DNA of 64,000 nt from Helcococcus ovis (lineage in GTDB: Bacteria > Bacillota > Clostridia > Tissierellales > Peptoniphilaceae). The notes beneath the pieces are model-generated. The model did no database searches. It had not been told where the DNA came from and saw only the letters and a program-made list of their open reading frames with translations. The translations under genes were made by a program, and so were the position numbers. Below, in pieces: positions 1 through 8,609 of this stretch. The stretch lies in assembly GCF_004524775.2 (NCBI RefSeq), contig NZ_CP119081.1, positions 930,001-994,000 of the forward strand, in the 5' to 3' direction. The stretch's first letter is position 1. Every line of letters begins with the position of its first letter.

Positions 1-314
1 TTATTTTTTCCAACTGTTAGTGGAAACATAATATTTTCTAAAACTGTCATATGTGGATACAATGCATAATTTTGGAATACCAAACCGATTCCTCTATCTT
101 TGGGATGTAAATCTACAACTGACTTACCATCAAATTTAATATCACCATTTGTAGGATCTAAAAGCCCGGCAATTAAATTTAAAATTGTAGTCTTTCCACA
201 TCCACTTGGACCTAATAAACACACTAAATCCCCTTCTTCAATTTGAAGATTAATACTTTTTAATGCTTCAAATTTATTATCAAAAACTTTTTGCAAATTT
301 TTGATTTCAATCAT
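1..314 (-). CDS. ABC transporter ATP-binding protein, N-terminal part (runs off window)
   Basis: The first 104 codons of an ABC ATPase are present; the rest lies beyond base 1. Visible are Walker A GPSGCGKTT (about residues 35-43), the Q-loop Gln in LVFQNYALYPHMT (about 81) and the PKDRGIG segment before it, a pattern shared by MalK/UgpC/PotA-type importer ATPases. The start is the ATG at 314, preceded by a GAGGTG-type ribosome site. It would energise uptake through a membrane partner outside the window. The substrate cannot be told from this fragment. Confidence 0.9.
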   Translation of the reverse strand, partial: MIEIKNLQKVFDNKFEALKSINLQIEEGDLVCLLGPSGCGKTTILNLIAGLLDPTNGDIKFDGKSVVDLHPKDRGIGLVFQNYALYPHMTVLENIMFPLTVGKN

Positions 315-464
315 AATACACCTCACTATTATTATCATTATATTGATATATTTATTAACTAAATATCTCTACAATAAGTATATAACAAATATGAATTTTT
401 ACAAAATATTCTAGCGATAATTTATTTTTTGTCAAACAAGAAGTGTATTTAAACAAAAATAAAA

Positions 465-492
465 AACTGTTGAAATCTTATTTCCAACAGTT
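465..492 (-). terminator. Intrinsic terminator after the PASTA gene
   Basis: The minus strand forms AACTGTTG...CAACAGTT with an extended AT stem, followed by TTTTTTATTTTT. It lies seven bases past the stop of the PASTA gene. Confidence 0.85.
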
Positions 493-498
493 CTACTC

Positions 499-960
499 TT
501 ATTTTTTATTTTTCAAAAATTTATCTAAAATATTACCCTTTTTTTTATTTACTTTAGCTAAATTTTTACTCTCCTCCAGTCCAAAATTATCTAAATAATA
601 AACTTTAATCAATGAACCCTTTACTAATTTTTTAGAATTAGGTACAACTCTTGTAACTTCTTCAACTCTTTCATTTGCGTATCTGGCATTGGGTTTATCC
701 AAGATTAAATGAACATCAAAACCTAATTCAGATAAAACTTTTTTAGCATCAGATACCAATAAATCTCTAACATCCGGAACTCTAACATATTTATCTTTTG
801 AATTTTTAATGCCTAAGAAAATACCGGCAACTGCAGAACTTGCAACTTTTAAGGTTTCCATTGCAATTTCAGGATTTTCTTTAATTTTTTTTCTAACAAC
901 CTTAACCCCATTCGTTCCTATTTTTATAATTTTTTTTGCTATATTTTTTCTAATTGGCAT
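499..960 (-). CDS. Small PASTA-domain protein
   Basis: This 153-residue protein has a basic N-terminus (about 1-35), a short hydrophobic stretch around 38-52 and one PASTA domain at about 60-123 (VPDVRDLLVSDAKKVLSELG opening, then VPNSKKLVKGSLIKVYYL). PASTA domains bind peptidoglycan fragments or act as protein modules in Ser/Thr kinases and PBPs. This copy has no kinase or transpeptidase domain. A Lys-rich tail follows. The ribosome site AAAGGAG precedes the ATG. It is monocistronic with its own terminator. Function is unknown; a cell-envelope accessory role is an inference. Confidence 0.8.
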   Translation of the reverse strand: MPIRKNIAKKIIKIGTNGVKVVRKKIKENPEIAMETLKVASSAVAGIFLGIKNSKDKYVRVPDVRDLLVSDAKKVLSELGFDVHLILDKPNARYANERVEEVTRVVPNSKKLVKGSLIKVYYLDNFGLEESKNLAKVNKKKGNILDKFLKNKK

Positions 961-1015
961 ATTGTTCTCCTTTAATATTTTGAACTTGTAGAATGTATAC
1001 CCTAAAACTTAAATA

Positions 1016-1927
1016 TTATTCAAATTCTTTAATTATACCTTTGTACCATATAGGTACTGTTAGAGACAAATTTGCTAACCATTCCATTTGTTTTTTTATC
1101 ATATAGTATGCCATATCAATTTCTTCCTGCCCATAATTTAAAGCCCATGGAAGCTGTGATATCATGGCTTCAACAGAATAAAATTTTAATATTTCAAAAA
1201 AAATTTCAGGAACCTTATTATTAAAATAAGAATTTATAAGTCCTGTTTCAAAATAAGAATTTCCCATGACGTTCCATCTAAATGGTTTTAGATCATCATA
1301 TGGATCTGCAATAGTTGATTTTTCAAAATCTATTATCCCTATTTTCTTATCGTATATAATCATATTTCCTAAATGAAAATCACCATGAGAAAATTTTAAT
1401 GGTCTATTTTGCATAAGATAAATATTATTTTTATAATATTCAATTAATTTATCTAAGTGTTTTATCTTATATTTACAATTCAATATATTATTAATTTTAA
1501 TTTCTGCTTTTACGTCATATCTATCTTTCCATGAAATATCAGGTCTTTTAATCTTAATTTGATGAAGTTTTTTAAGTATTTTCCCCGCTTGGATACCTAG
1601 TCTATATGCTTCTTTATCATCAACTTTTTTTATATAATCAAGTCCCTCCTCTCCAGGTAAATATGTTAGTAACATAAACAGCGTACCGTCTTCAAGATAA
1701 CCAAAATCTACAGCTTTTGTAGTATTAATATTAAGTTTAGATACTTTTTTCAAGATATTAAATTGTCTTTTTCTTTCCAAAAAATAATCCGCATTTGTTA
1801 ATCGCAAAATAAATTTTTCAGAATTTGATGAAGTTAAGATAAATTTCCTATCCTTTGACCATCCTTTAAGAAGTTCTTCGGAGGATATTATGCCATGTCG
1901 CAAATATAATTTTTCAAGTTCTTTCAT
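1016..1927 (-). CDS. Aminoglycoside/choline-kinase-fold phosphotransferase (APH family)
   Basis: The 303-residue protein has the APH/choline kinase fold. The catalytic-loop motif is HGDFHLGNM (about 182-190), giving the catalytic Asp and the Asn ligand, followed by the metal-binding Asp in IGIIDFEKS. Such kinases phosphorylate small alcohols, sugars or antibiotics, and the substrate here cannot be read from sequence. The start at 1927 has an excellent site (GGGAGG, 8 bases before the ATG). The gene is divergent from ctlX with about 127 bases between them. Confidence 0.85.
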   Translation of the reverse strand: MKELEKLYLRHGIISSEELLKGWSKDRKFILTSSNSEKFILRLTNADYFLERKRQFNILKKVSKLNINTTKAVDFGYLEDGTLFMLLTYLPGEEGLDYIKKVDDKEAYRLGIQAGKILKKLHQIKIKRPDISWKDRYDVKAEIKINNILNCKYKIKHLDKLIEYYKNNIYLMQNRPLKFSHGDFHLGNMIIYDKKIGIIDFEKSTIADPYDDLKPFRWNVMGNSYFETGLINSYFNNKVPEIFFEILKFYSVEAMISQLPWALNYGQEEIDMAYYMIKKQMEWLANLSLTVPIWYKGIIKEFE

Positions 1928-2054
1928 AATAATTCCTCCCTTAAATAAATTTATATATACATTATCACAAATTGATAAAATAATAAATAGTTTTTTATTG
2001 TATAATAAATTTCAGAGTGATAAGATAGTAATAAATTACTTATATGAGGTAAAT

Positions 2055-2948
2055 ATGAAACAATCAACAAATAAAGTTTTAATGATTAAACCTGTAAATT
2101 TTAATTTTAATCAAGAAACTGCAAATGACAATTTATATCAAAATCGATCAAATGAAAATGATTATGAAATTCAAGCTAAAGCATTAGAAGAATTTACAAA
2201 TTTTATAAATACACTTAAATCTAATGGTGTAGAGGTAATAATTTTTGAAGACAATCAATATCCTTTTACACCTGATAGTATTTTTCCAAATAATTGGTTT
2301 TCAACACACAATGGAATTTTGTGTATTTATCCAATGTACGCAAAAAATCGTAGAGAGGAAATCTTAAAATTTAAAAATAAATTAATTAAAAAATACTCTC
2401 CTATTCAAATATTAGATTTTTCTAAATATGCTTATCAAAAATCAAAATTTCTTGAAGGTACTGGTGCCGTGGTTTTTGACAGAATTCATAAAAGAGCATT
2501 TTGTTCACTTTCAAAAAGAGCAGATAAACAATTATTTTTAAGTATATGTAAATCATTAAACTATAATGGTTTCACATTTCATTCACAACATCTTGGAGCT
2601 GAAATTTACCACACAAATGTACTTATGAGTATTTGTAGTGATTTCGTATTTATATGTAAAGACTTAATTGATAAAAATGACAGATATTCAATTATAACAG
2701 AGCTTTCAAAATATCATGAAATTATAGAATTATCACCAAAACAAATATTAAGTTTCTCTGGAAATGTCCTTGAACTTGAAGGAAAAAATGGCAAATTTAT
2801 TATAATGTCAAATACAGCATATAACTGTTTAACCAAAAAACAAAAACAAATTATTACATCAAAAATCCCAATTGTATCAGTTCAAATTAATACTATTGAA
2901 AAAATTGGTGGTGGATCTGCAAGGTGTATGATTGGTGAAATTTTTTAA
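2055..2948 (+). CDS. ctlX: CtlX-type amidinohydrolase (citrulline/arginine-type, GME superfamily)
   Basis: This 297-residue protein belongs to the guanidino-group-modifying superfamily (arginine deiminase, DDAH, amidinotransferase). Visible are the acidic motif FLEGTGAVVFDR, the His motif AEIYHTNVLMS and the catalytic Cys in GGGSARCMIGE near the C-terminus. Family knowledge: the closest group is the citrulline-utilisation hydrolase CtlX, which would yield ornithine. The open frame extends upstream, but the ATG at 2055 with TGAGGTAAAT before it gives the family-typical length. No ctl or arc partners adjoin it, so the role is inferred from the family. Confidence 0.75.
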   Translation: MKQSTNKVLMIKPVNFNFNQETANDNLYQNRSNENDYEIQAKALEEFTNFINTLKSNGVEVIIFEDNQYPFTPDSIFPNNWFSTHNGILCIYPMYAKNRREEILKFKNKLIKKYSPIQILDFSKYAYQKSKFLEGTGAVVFDRIHKRAFCSLSKRADKQLFLSICKSLNYNGFTFHSQHLGAEIYHTNVLMSICSDFVFICKDLIDKNDRYSIITELSKYHEIIELSPKQILSFSGNVLELEGKNGKFIIMSNTAYNCLTKKQKQIITSKIPIVSVQINTIEKIGGGSARCMIGEIF

Positions 2949-2984
2949 AATTTTATATTAGTAGAAAAAAATAAAGGAAAAACT

Positions 2985-3318
2985 ATGATAAACAAATATT
3001 CAATAATTGACAGCAAAATTAGCACATATGATGAAAAAAGTGAATTCAAATGGATAATAGACAAGCTCTTATAATGATTAAAAATCAAACCACTTTATAG
3101 AAAAACTAAGTGACTTATATTCAAACGTTATAAGTAACAATATGAATACAATAATGAAAGTCTTAACATCAGTTTCAATTGTTATGACTGTACCAACAAT
3201 AATTGGTGGACTTTGGGGAATGAATACAGCAAATCTACCATTCGCAAATCACCCATTTGCATTTTGGTATTTAATTTTAATATCATTTGGACTAAGCTTT
3301 TTAATAATCTATTTATAA
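2985..3318 (+). pseudogene. corA: corA magnesium transporter remnant with internal deletion
   Basis: A start with a GGAAAAACT site at 2985 encodes about 29 N-terminal residues and then stops. From about 3088 a frame resumes with NHFIEKLSDLYSNVISNN, the conserved helix before the CorA pore, followed by TM1 with the GMN signature (LWGMNTANLP) and TM2, ending at 3318. Roughly 200 central residues of a normal CorA of about 310 are missing and the frames are disrupted. This is a decayed gene and no functional channel is expected. Confidence 0.8.
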
Positions 3319-3406
3319 AAAAAGAATGATTACTTGTAAAATATATCCTTTTTATTAATTTATCTTTAGTTTTTCTTTTCTCGAACTTTTATTATTATTT
3401 TCCATT

Positions 3407-3452
3407 AAAAATAGAACCTTTCCACCATACGTGGACTTTTGGTTCTATTTTT
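3407..3452. terminator. Bidirectional intrinsic terminator
   Basis: AATAGAACC pairs with GGTTCTATT (3410-3418 with 3441-3449), with a second inner stem CCAC/GTGG. A-rich and T-rich flanks allow termination on both strands. Confidence 0.85.
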
Positions 3453-3580
3453 CACTATTAAATTTTTTACAAAAAAGATTTTCAAATGACACCATTTATA
3501 TTTAAAATATAAAAATCATTAATTTACTTAAAACACCATCACACGTATAATCCAATTAACTTAATTACAAACTTTGAATT

Positions 3581-3760
3581 TTATTTGTTTTTCCCAAAAA
3601 TTTCCTTAAATAACCACATTATTAATAAAACAATTAAACCAAACCAAGCAATTTTCAATGTAACACTTATAAAAAATTTCATAACAATTAATACTACATA
3701 TATAATAACTAATAAAACAATAAAACTACCTAGACATCCTATTTTATTCTTTTCTTCCAT
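3581..3760 (-). CDS. Small two-helix membrane protein
   Basis: This 59-residue protein starts at an ATG with a perfect site (AAGGAG, 7 bases upstream). Two hydrophobic helices (about 13-30, FIVLLVIIYVV; about 36-52, LKIAWFGLIVLLIMW) are followed by a Lys-rich end. It begins 36 bases after the stop of the secreted amidase on the same strand and may be co-transcribed. I recognise no family. The good ribosome site and clean codon structure argue that it is real. Confidence 0.6.
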   Translation of the reverse strand: MEEKNKIGCLGSFIVLLVIIYVVLIVMKFFISVTLKIAWFGLIVLLIMWLFKEIFGKNK

Positions 3761-3796
3761 AATAATTCTCCTTAATTTTAATATAATATTATTATA

Positions 3797-5659
3797 TTAC
3801 ATTTTTAGATTTATTCTATATTTTTTATATATAAATGCAATAATTGTAAATTGAAATAAATAAATATAATCTTGAACCCCAAAATCTGATGTGTTTGGAT
3901 TTTTATTTTTTGAATTTTGAACATCTAATCCATCCGATTTGTTTTCAGTAACTTTAACAGGACTTTTATTTATATCTGCTCTTTTAATAATTTTTTCACC
4001 TTTATTTTCTAATACTTCGTTATTGATTTTATCCAATTTATCTTTTCTATATTTTTTAACTTTTTCATATTTATTAAAATTTTCGAAATCTTGATATAAA
4101 TAGAATTTATTATTATCTTCAAATAATTTTGCTATTTCCAATATAATATTATCATTTAATCTATCCGCTGAAATCAATACACCTAAAGGCAAATTATCTT
4201 TTGTTAAATGAGTAGGAATGCTTATACTTGGAGTATCCGTTATATTTGACAATTGTGTAAACGGAGTTATGGTCCATGCTGGCAGCCATTGATCATATAT
4301 TAAATTTAATGCCTCATCCTTAGTCAAATTAGACATATCTCTCATCTTTTCATTTAATTGTTTGGGAATATGATTATAATCAGCATCAGGTGCAGAATAT
4401 GAAGTTGTAGGTGTTATAAATGCTTGATATTTTTTATAGAAATTTTCCATTTTGTTTCTAAAATCTATTAAATCATTTTTTGCTTTTTTTATATCATCTG
4501 AAGACAATTTCTTTCCTAATTGATATAATCCCCAATTCAATAACTCTACGTCCTTTTCAGACATATCTTTTTTATATATTTTTTTAAATAAATGATTTGA
4601 TATACTTCCTGATTTACTTGCATTAATATAATAATCTATCATCATTTTCTTGCCATCAATAGGATATTCTACCTCTTCCAATAAATAACCTTTTGATTTT
4701 AAAAAATTAACAGCTTCATTTACTGCTTTAATCGCTTCATCACTTATAGGTGTATTTGCCGGAGTTTTTGTTGTATATGCAATTACCTTATTTTTATCTA
4801 AATGTAAATCTTTAGTTTTAATATCTCCACCTAATGCATTTGCAATACCTATAACATCTTCCATTTTTTCAGCCATAATAAAATTTTCCATTTGAAATCC
4901 GGTCGATTTAGAATTAGGTTTTACTACTCCTCCCGATGGAAAATATCCAATTAATCCACTAAATGAGGCTGGTATACGAATAGAGCCTCCTGCATCATTT
5001 GCTGTTGCAATAGGAGTTTGCCCTACTGCAACTCCAGATGCCGAACCGCCTGATGATCCGCCTGGATTTTTATTGGTATTCCAAGGATTTTTTGTTATTC
5101 CAAAAAGATTTGAATTTGTAACATTAATCAATCCCATTTGTGGAACTGTTGTTTGAGCAACCGGTATAAATCCTAAATCCGTGTATGCTTTTACCAAAAC
5201 ATTATCTTTTTTTGAAATATTATCTTTCATAAATTCTAACCCATAAGAATTCATACCATTTGCAAGTTCAAATGTTAGTCCTTTTATAAGTAATGGAACT
5301 CCAAAAAAAGGTTTATCTTTATTTGACATATTTTCAGCGTCAGCATAAGCTCTATCTTTAAGTGCTTTATTAATTGTTTGTCCGTCTTGTTTAATAATAT
5401 TATTTAAAATTGGATCTGTTTCCTCAATAACTTCATATGCCATATCAACCAACTGTCTTGCTGTCACTTTTCCATCTCTAACAAGCTTAGCCATTTCAGT
5501 CGCTGATAATTTTTTATATGTTGCTTTATCTAAAACAAATTTATTAGTTTTATTATCCAAAGTGCTATTTGCTTTAGAAATAGTTGAATTAACTAAAATC
5601 ATTAATAAAATAATTGCAATATATTTTAATAAAATATTATTTATTTTCTTATTATACAT
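3797..5659 (-). CDS. Secreted amidase-signature hydrolase with a C-terminal anchor-like tail
   Basis: This 620-residue protein has an N-terminal signal peptide (hydrophobic about 11-28). An amidase-signature domain spans about 45-515 with catalytic Lys126 (PLLIKG), the Ser of GGSSGGSASG (about 200-209) and the nucleophile Ser226 (NDAGGSIRIP). The family cleaves amides. A Lys/Asn-rich linker (about 530-590) leads to NPNTSD, a hydrophobic run (about 595-610) and a basic end (KKYRINLKM). That layout resembles a sortase substrate with a variant motif. Likely an envelope-exposed amidase; the substrate is unknown. The site AGGAGG precedes the ATG. Confidence 0.85.
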   Translation of the reverse strand: MYNKKINNILLKYIAIILLMILVNSTISKANSTLDNKTNKFVLDKATYKKLSATEMAKLVRDGKVTARQLVDMAYEVIEETDPILNNIIKQDGQTINKALKDRAYADAENMSNKDKPFFGVPLLIKGLTFELANGMNSYGLEFMKDNISKKDNVLVKAYTDLGFIPVAQTTVPQMGLINVTNSNLFGITKNPWNTNKNPGGSSGGSASGVAVGQTPIATANDAGGSIRIPASFSGLIGYFPSGGVVKPNSKSTGFQMENFIMAEKMEDVIGIANALGGDIKTKDLHLDKNKVIAYTTKTPANTPISDEAIKAVNEAVNFLKSKGYLLEEVEYPIDGKKMMIDYYINASKSGSISNHLFKKIYKKDMSEKDVELLNWGLYQLGKKLSSDDIKKAKNDLIDFRNKMENFYKKYQAFITPTTSYSAPDADYNHIPKQLNEKMRDMSNLTKDEALNLIYDQWLPAWTITPFTQLSNITDTPSISIPTHLTKDNLPLGVLISADRLNDNIILEIAKLFEDNNKFYLYQDFENFNKYEKVKKYRKDKLDKINNEVLENKGEKIIKRADINKSPVKVTENKSDGLDVQNSKNKNPNTSDFGVQDYIYLFQFTIIAFIYKKYRINLKM

Positions 5660-5729
5660 AATTCCTCCTTGTATTTTATAAACAAATTATAAATAAAATT
5701 ATAAAATTTTTATGTGATCTCAAATATAA

Positions 5730-5756
5730 TTGACAAATATATTTGTAGAATATAAA
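5730..5756 (+). promoter_or_regulatory. Sigma-A promoter for the ECF S-component gene
   Basis: TTGACA at 5730-5735 and TATAAA at 5751-5756 (15-base spacer, or 16-17 if the -10 is read one or two bases later), 33 bases before the start codon. Confidence 0.55.
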
Positions 5757-5788
5757 CTTATAGATATTAAATTAATGAGGAGTTACAT

Positions 5789-6373
5789 ATGAACAATAAA
5801 ATTTTAAGATTAACTCAAACAGCTATTTTAGCTGCATTATGCTTTATAGCCTTTAGATTTTTACAGATAAAGATTCCGGTACCTGGAGGAGCTGATTTTA
5901 CTTCATTCCATTTTGGAAATGTATTTTTAGTTTTAGCAGCATTATTACTTGGAGGAGTTCATGGTGGATTAGCCGGAGCAATAGGAATGACAATAGGAGA
6001 CTTACTAGATCCTGTGTATATTTTAGTTGCACCAAAAACATTTTTACTAAAATTATGTATTGGCCTTATCGTAGGTTTTATTGCTCATAATTTAAAACAT
6101 ATTAATAAATCAAACGATAAAAAATTTATATTAAAATGGACAATAATTTCTTCAATTTGTGGCATGGCATTTAATGTAGTTGCTGATCCTGTTGTTGGTT
6201 ATTTATATAAGTTATACCTACTTGGACAACCACAAAATATCGCAAAAGCTTTAGCAAAAATTTCAGCCGGAGTAACATTATTTAACGCTGTATTAGCAGT
6301 TATTTTTGCAACCATATTTTATATGGCTATCAGGCCAATATTATTCAAAAATGATTTAATAAATAAAATTTAA
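5789..6373 (+). CDS. ECF transporter substrate-specificity (S) component
   Basis: This 194-residue protein has five to six hydrophobic helices. The N-terminal pattern LTQTAILAALCFIAFRFLQ and the glycine-rich loop LLLGGVHGGLAGAIGMTIGDLLDP are typical of S components that bind a vitamin or precursor and dock onto a shared EcfA-EcfA'-EcfT module. No energising subunits are adjacent, so it would use a module encoded elsewhere. The substrate is not evident, and I see no riboswitch in the short 5' region. The site GAGGAG lies before the ATG and the gene is flanked by its own promoter and terminator. Confidence 0.8.
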   Translation: MNNKILRLTQTAILAALCFIAFRFLQIKIPVPGGADFTSFHFGNVFLVLAALLLGGVHGGLAGAIGMTIGDLLDPVYILVAPKTFLLKLCIGLIVGFIAHNLKHINKSNDKKFILKWTIISSICGMAFNVVADPVVGYLYKLYLLGQPQNIAKALAKISAGVTLFNAVLAVIFATIFYMAIRPILFKNDLINKI

Positions 6374-6382
6374 TATAAATTA

Positions 6383-6428
6383 AAAAACTGATGTAAATAT
6401 GCTTTTGACATATATAACACCAGTTTTT
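6383..6428. terminator. Terminator between convergent genes
   Basis: AAAAACTG/CAGTTTTT arms enclose a second AT-rich stem. The element lies between the S component (+) and the amino acid permease (-). Confidence 0.7.
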
Positions 6429-6484
6429 AATTATCCAATTATTTTTTATTTAAATAAAATAAATTTATATCTTATATTTATATT

Positions 6485-7861
6485 TTATTTTTTGTTCCTA
6501 TTGTATAGTGCTGTTATAATTGGTAAAATAACAAATCCAATAATCATTGAAGCAATTGCTAGATAGTTTGGTGTCTTTAGTCCCGCTTCTGATGTAAGTG
6601 TGAATTTGCCAACCCAATCAAATTTAACTAATAAAATTAATGTTAATACTAAAGAAATTAAAGGAATTATAACATCCGTTGCAAAATTTTTCTTTGCAGT
6701 TTTTATTATTTCTTGTTTATTTTTTCCATAGAAGAACATAATTATTGCTATTGGAACTAAGACAAATTGAGCAAATCTAGCTATCGCACTGATAATCATT
6801 ATTGACCCCATATTATATTCAAATGCAATCGGTAATAATATCGCTATTATAGCTGTGATAATTGTTGCATATATTGGGAATCCGCTTTTTGTCCTTTTCG
6901 CAAATATAGCAGGCACTTGTCCTTGTTTTGACATGGATTCTAAGACTCTTGGTGTGTGGAATGAAGCTGCAACATTAATACCAAACATTGAAACTAATGA
7001 GCCATATAAAATAATGTTTTTAATAATTGCATTATCGAAAACTGATAGTAAAGCAACTACTTCTTTTGATTTTACTAATTCAACTGGATTAATCATCATT
7101 GTTACTAATACAATACCAATATATATGAATGCAATTATCCCCATTCCTAGAGGAATTGCTATTGGTAGATTTTTTTCTGGATTTTCCATATCATCCGATC
7201 CTGAAGCAACTGATTCGAATCCTGTAAACGCATAAAATGCAGCAATAATTGCGACTACATATGCTGAAAAATCCATTTTAGAAACTACATCTTTTGTTAC
7301 ATCATTAATATGTGAATAATTATTTGTTTGTGTAAATACTACAATTAAAACTCCTGCAATTATTACAGTGACTAAAACTAATAATTTTCCTATAGTTGAG
7401 ATATTACTTACAAATTCAATAAATTTTGTACCTAACAAGTTTATAATTACTAAAACAATCATTAATACAACAAAACCAAGTGTTATATTTGTAAAACTTC
7501 CACTGTCAAGATTAAATATCCTTAAAACGGATTTTACTACACCTGTTGCCATTACTCCCCATGCAATTGCTGCTGAGAAATATCTCGTAACACCCACATA
7601 TAAACCTGCACCGTCACCAAATGCAGCCTTTGTGTATGCATAAGCTGCCCCACCTTTAGAAACATATTTTGCAGCTGATGCAAAAGTAACCGCCAATACT
7701 GTAGCAAATACTGCTGCAATCAAATAAATGTATGGAGCATATTGTCCTGACATTTTTACAACTTCACCCGGTGACAAGAAAATACCCGCACCTATTATTG
7801 AGTTAATTGTTAATAATACAATTGACCAAAATCCAAATTTTTTTACATTTTCACTATTCAT
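6485..7861 (-). CDS. APC-superfamily amino acid permease
   Basis: This 458-residue protein has about 12 transmembrane helices. The N-terminal helix-1 motif TINSIIGAGIFLSPGEV is the unwound substrate-binding segment of APC transporters, and AFYAFTGFESVASGSDDMENP is the conserved TM6 and following loop. It probably imports an amino acid. It is the last gene of a run with a C26 amidotransferase (11-base gap) and the cysteine desulfidase, so cysteine or a gamma-glutamyl-derived amino acid is a plausible substrate. That is inference from context. Confidence 0.85.
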   Translation of the reverse strand: MNSENVKKFGFWSIVLLTINSIIGAGIFLSPGEVVKMSGQYAPYIYLIAAVFATVLAVTFASAAKYVSKGGAAYAYTKAAFGDGAGLYVGVTRYFSAAIAWGVMATGVVKSVLRIFNLDSGSFTNITLGFVVLMIVLVIINLLGTKFIEFVSNISTIGKLLVLVTVIIAGVLIVVFTQTNNYSHINDVTKDVVSKMDFSAYVVAIIAAFYAFTGFESVASGSDDMENPEKNLPIAIPLGMGIIAFIYIGIVLVTMMINPVELVKSKEVVALLSVFDNAIIKNIILYGSLVSMFGINVAASFHTPRVLESMSKQGQVPAIFAKRTKSGFPIYATIITAIIAILLPIAFEYNMGSIMIISAIARFAQFVLVPIAIIMFFYGKNKQEIIKTAKKNFATDVIIPLISLVLTLILLVKFDWVGKFTLTSEAGLKTPNYLAIASMIIGFVILPIITALYNRNKK

Positions 7862-7872
7862 ATATTTCTCCT

Positions 7873-8601
7873 TTATTTTTTAGCATTTTCAATTAAATTT
7901 TTAAATAGTAAATTCATTGATTCTTCAACTCTATGAAGCATTTCTGGATGCCATTGAACGCCAATCATAAACGAATAATTTTTACTTTCAAAAGCTTCTA
8001 TTACACCATCTTTACTTCTTGCGGAAACAACAAATTCATCTGCAACTTTATCTAAAATTTGATGGTGAAATGAATTTACCATTATACTTTCTTTCCCAAA
8101 AAAATCATATAATTTTGTTCCTTTTTCAAGATTAACACTATGTGTTAATAAAGTAGGATTACCAACCTGATTATGTTTTATATACACATCTTTATTTAAT
8201 GATAAATCTTGATATAATGTTCCGCCATGATAAACATTTAATATTTGATATCCTCTACAAATACCTAAAATAGGTATACTTTTTTCTTTTGCATATTTAA
8301 TTAATTTATAATCAAATTTGTCTCGTTCTAAAAGTGTCTGTCCAATTTTTTGATGAGGTTCTTGACCATATAATATCGGTGTAACATCATGACCACCACT
8401 CAAAATAAGTGCATCAATATTTTCAATTTGTTGTTTAATAACCTCATCATCACTATTCATTGGAATAATATATGGTATCCCACCATTTTTTATTACGGAC
8501 TCACAATAATCTTCGTTAACATAAGATCTTCTATAACCTTCAAATCCTCCTGCACTTTCAACTATTATTGAGCCTGAAATCCCTACTATCGGTCTTTTCA
8601 C
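7873..8601 (-). CDS. Peptidase C26 / gamma-glutamyl-GABA hydrolase-type class I glutamine amidotransferase
   Basis: The 242-residue protein has a class I glutamine-amidotransferase fold. The nucleophile Cys115 sits in GICRGYQ, and the His/Glu pair is in GVQWHPE near 217-220. SGGHDVTP and QEPHQKIG fit PuuD-like enzymes that hydrolyse gamma-glutamyl amide bonds. It begins eight bases after the cysteine desulfidase stop and precedes an amino acid permease, so it may release amino acids from gamma-glutamyl compounds for the neighbouring cysteine catabolism. The ribosome site is AGGAGGAAT. Confidence 0.8.
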   Translation of the reverse strand: MKRPIVGISGSIIVESAGGFEGYRRSYVNEDYCESVIKNGGIPYIIPMNSDDEVIKQQIENIDALILSGGHDVTPILYGQEPHQKIGQTLLERDKFDYKLIKYAKEKSIPILGICRGYQILNVYHGGTLYQDLSLNKDVYIKHNQVGNPTLLTHSVNLEKGTKLYDFFGKESIMVNSFHHQILDKVADEFVVSARSKDGVIEAFESKNYSFMIGVQWHPEMLHRVEESMNLLFKNLIENAKK

Positions 8602-8609
8602 TATTCCTC

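Noticed and set aside
3585-3854. Plus-strand frame of 89 codons
   Set aside because: It has no ribosome site and lies opposite the well-supported 59-residue minus-strand membrane protein.
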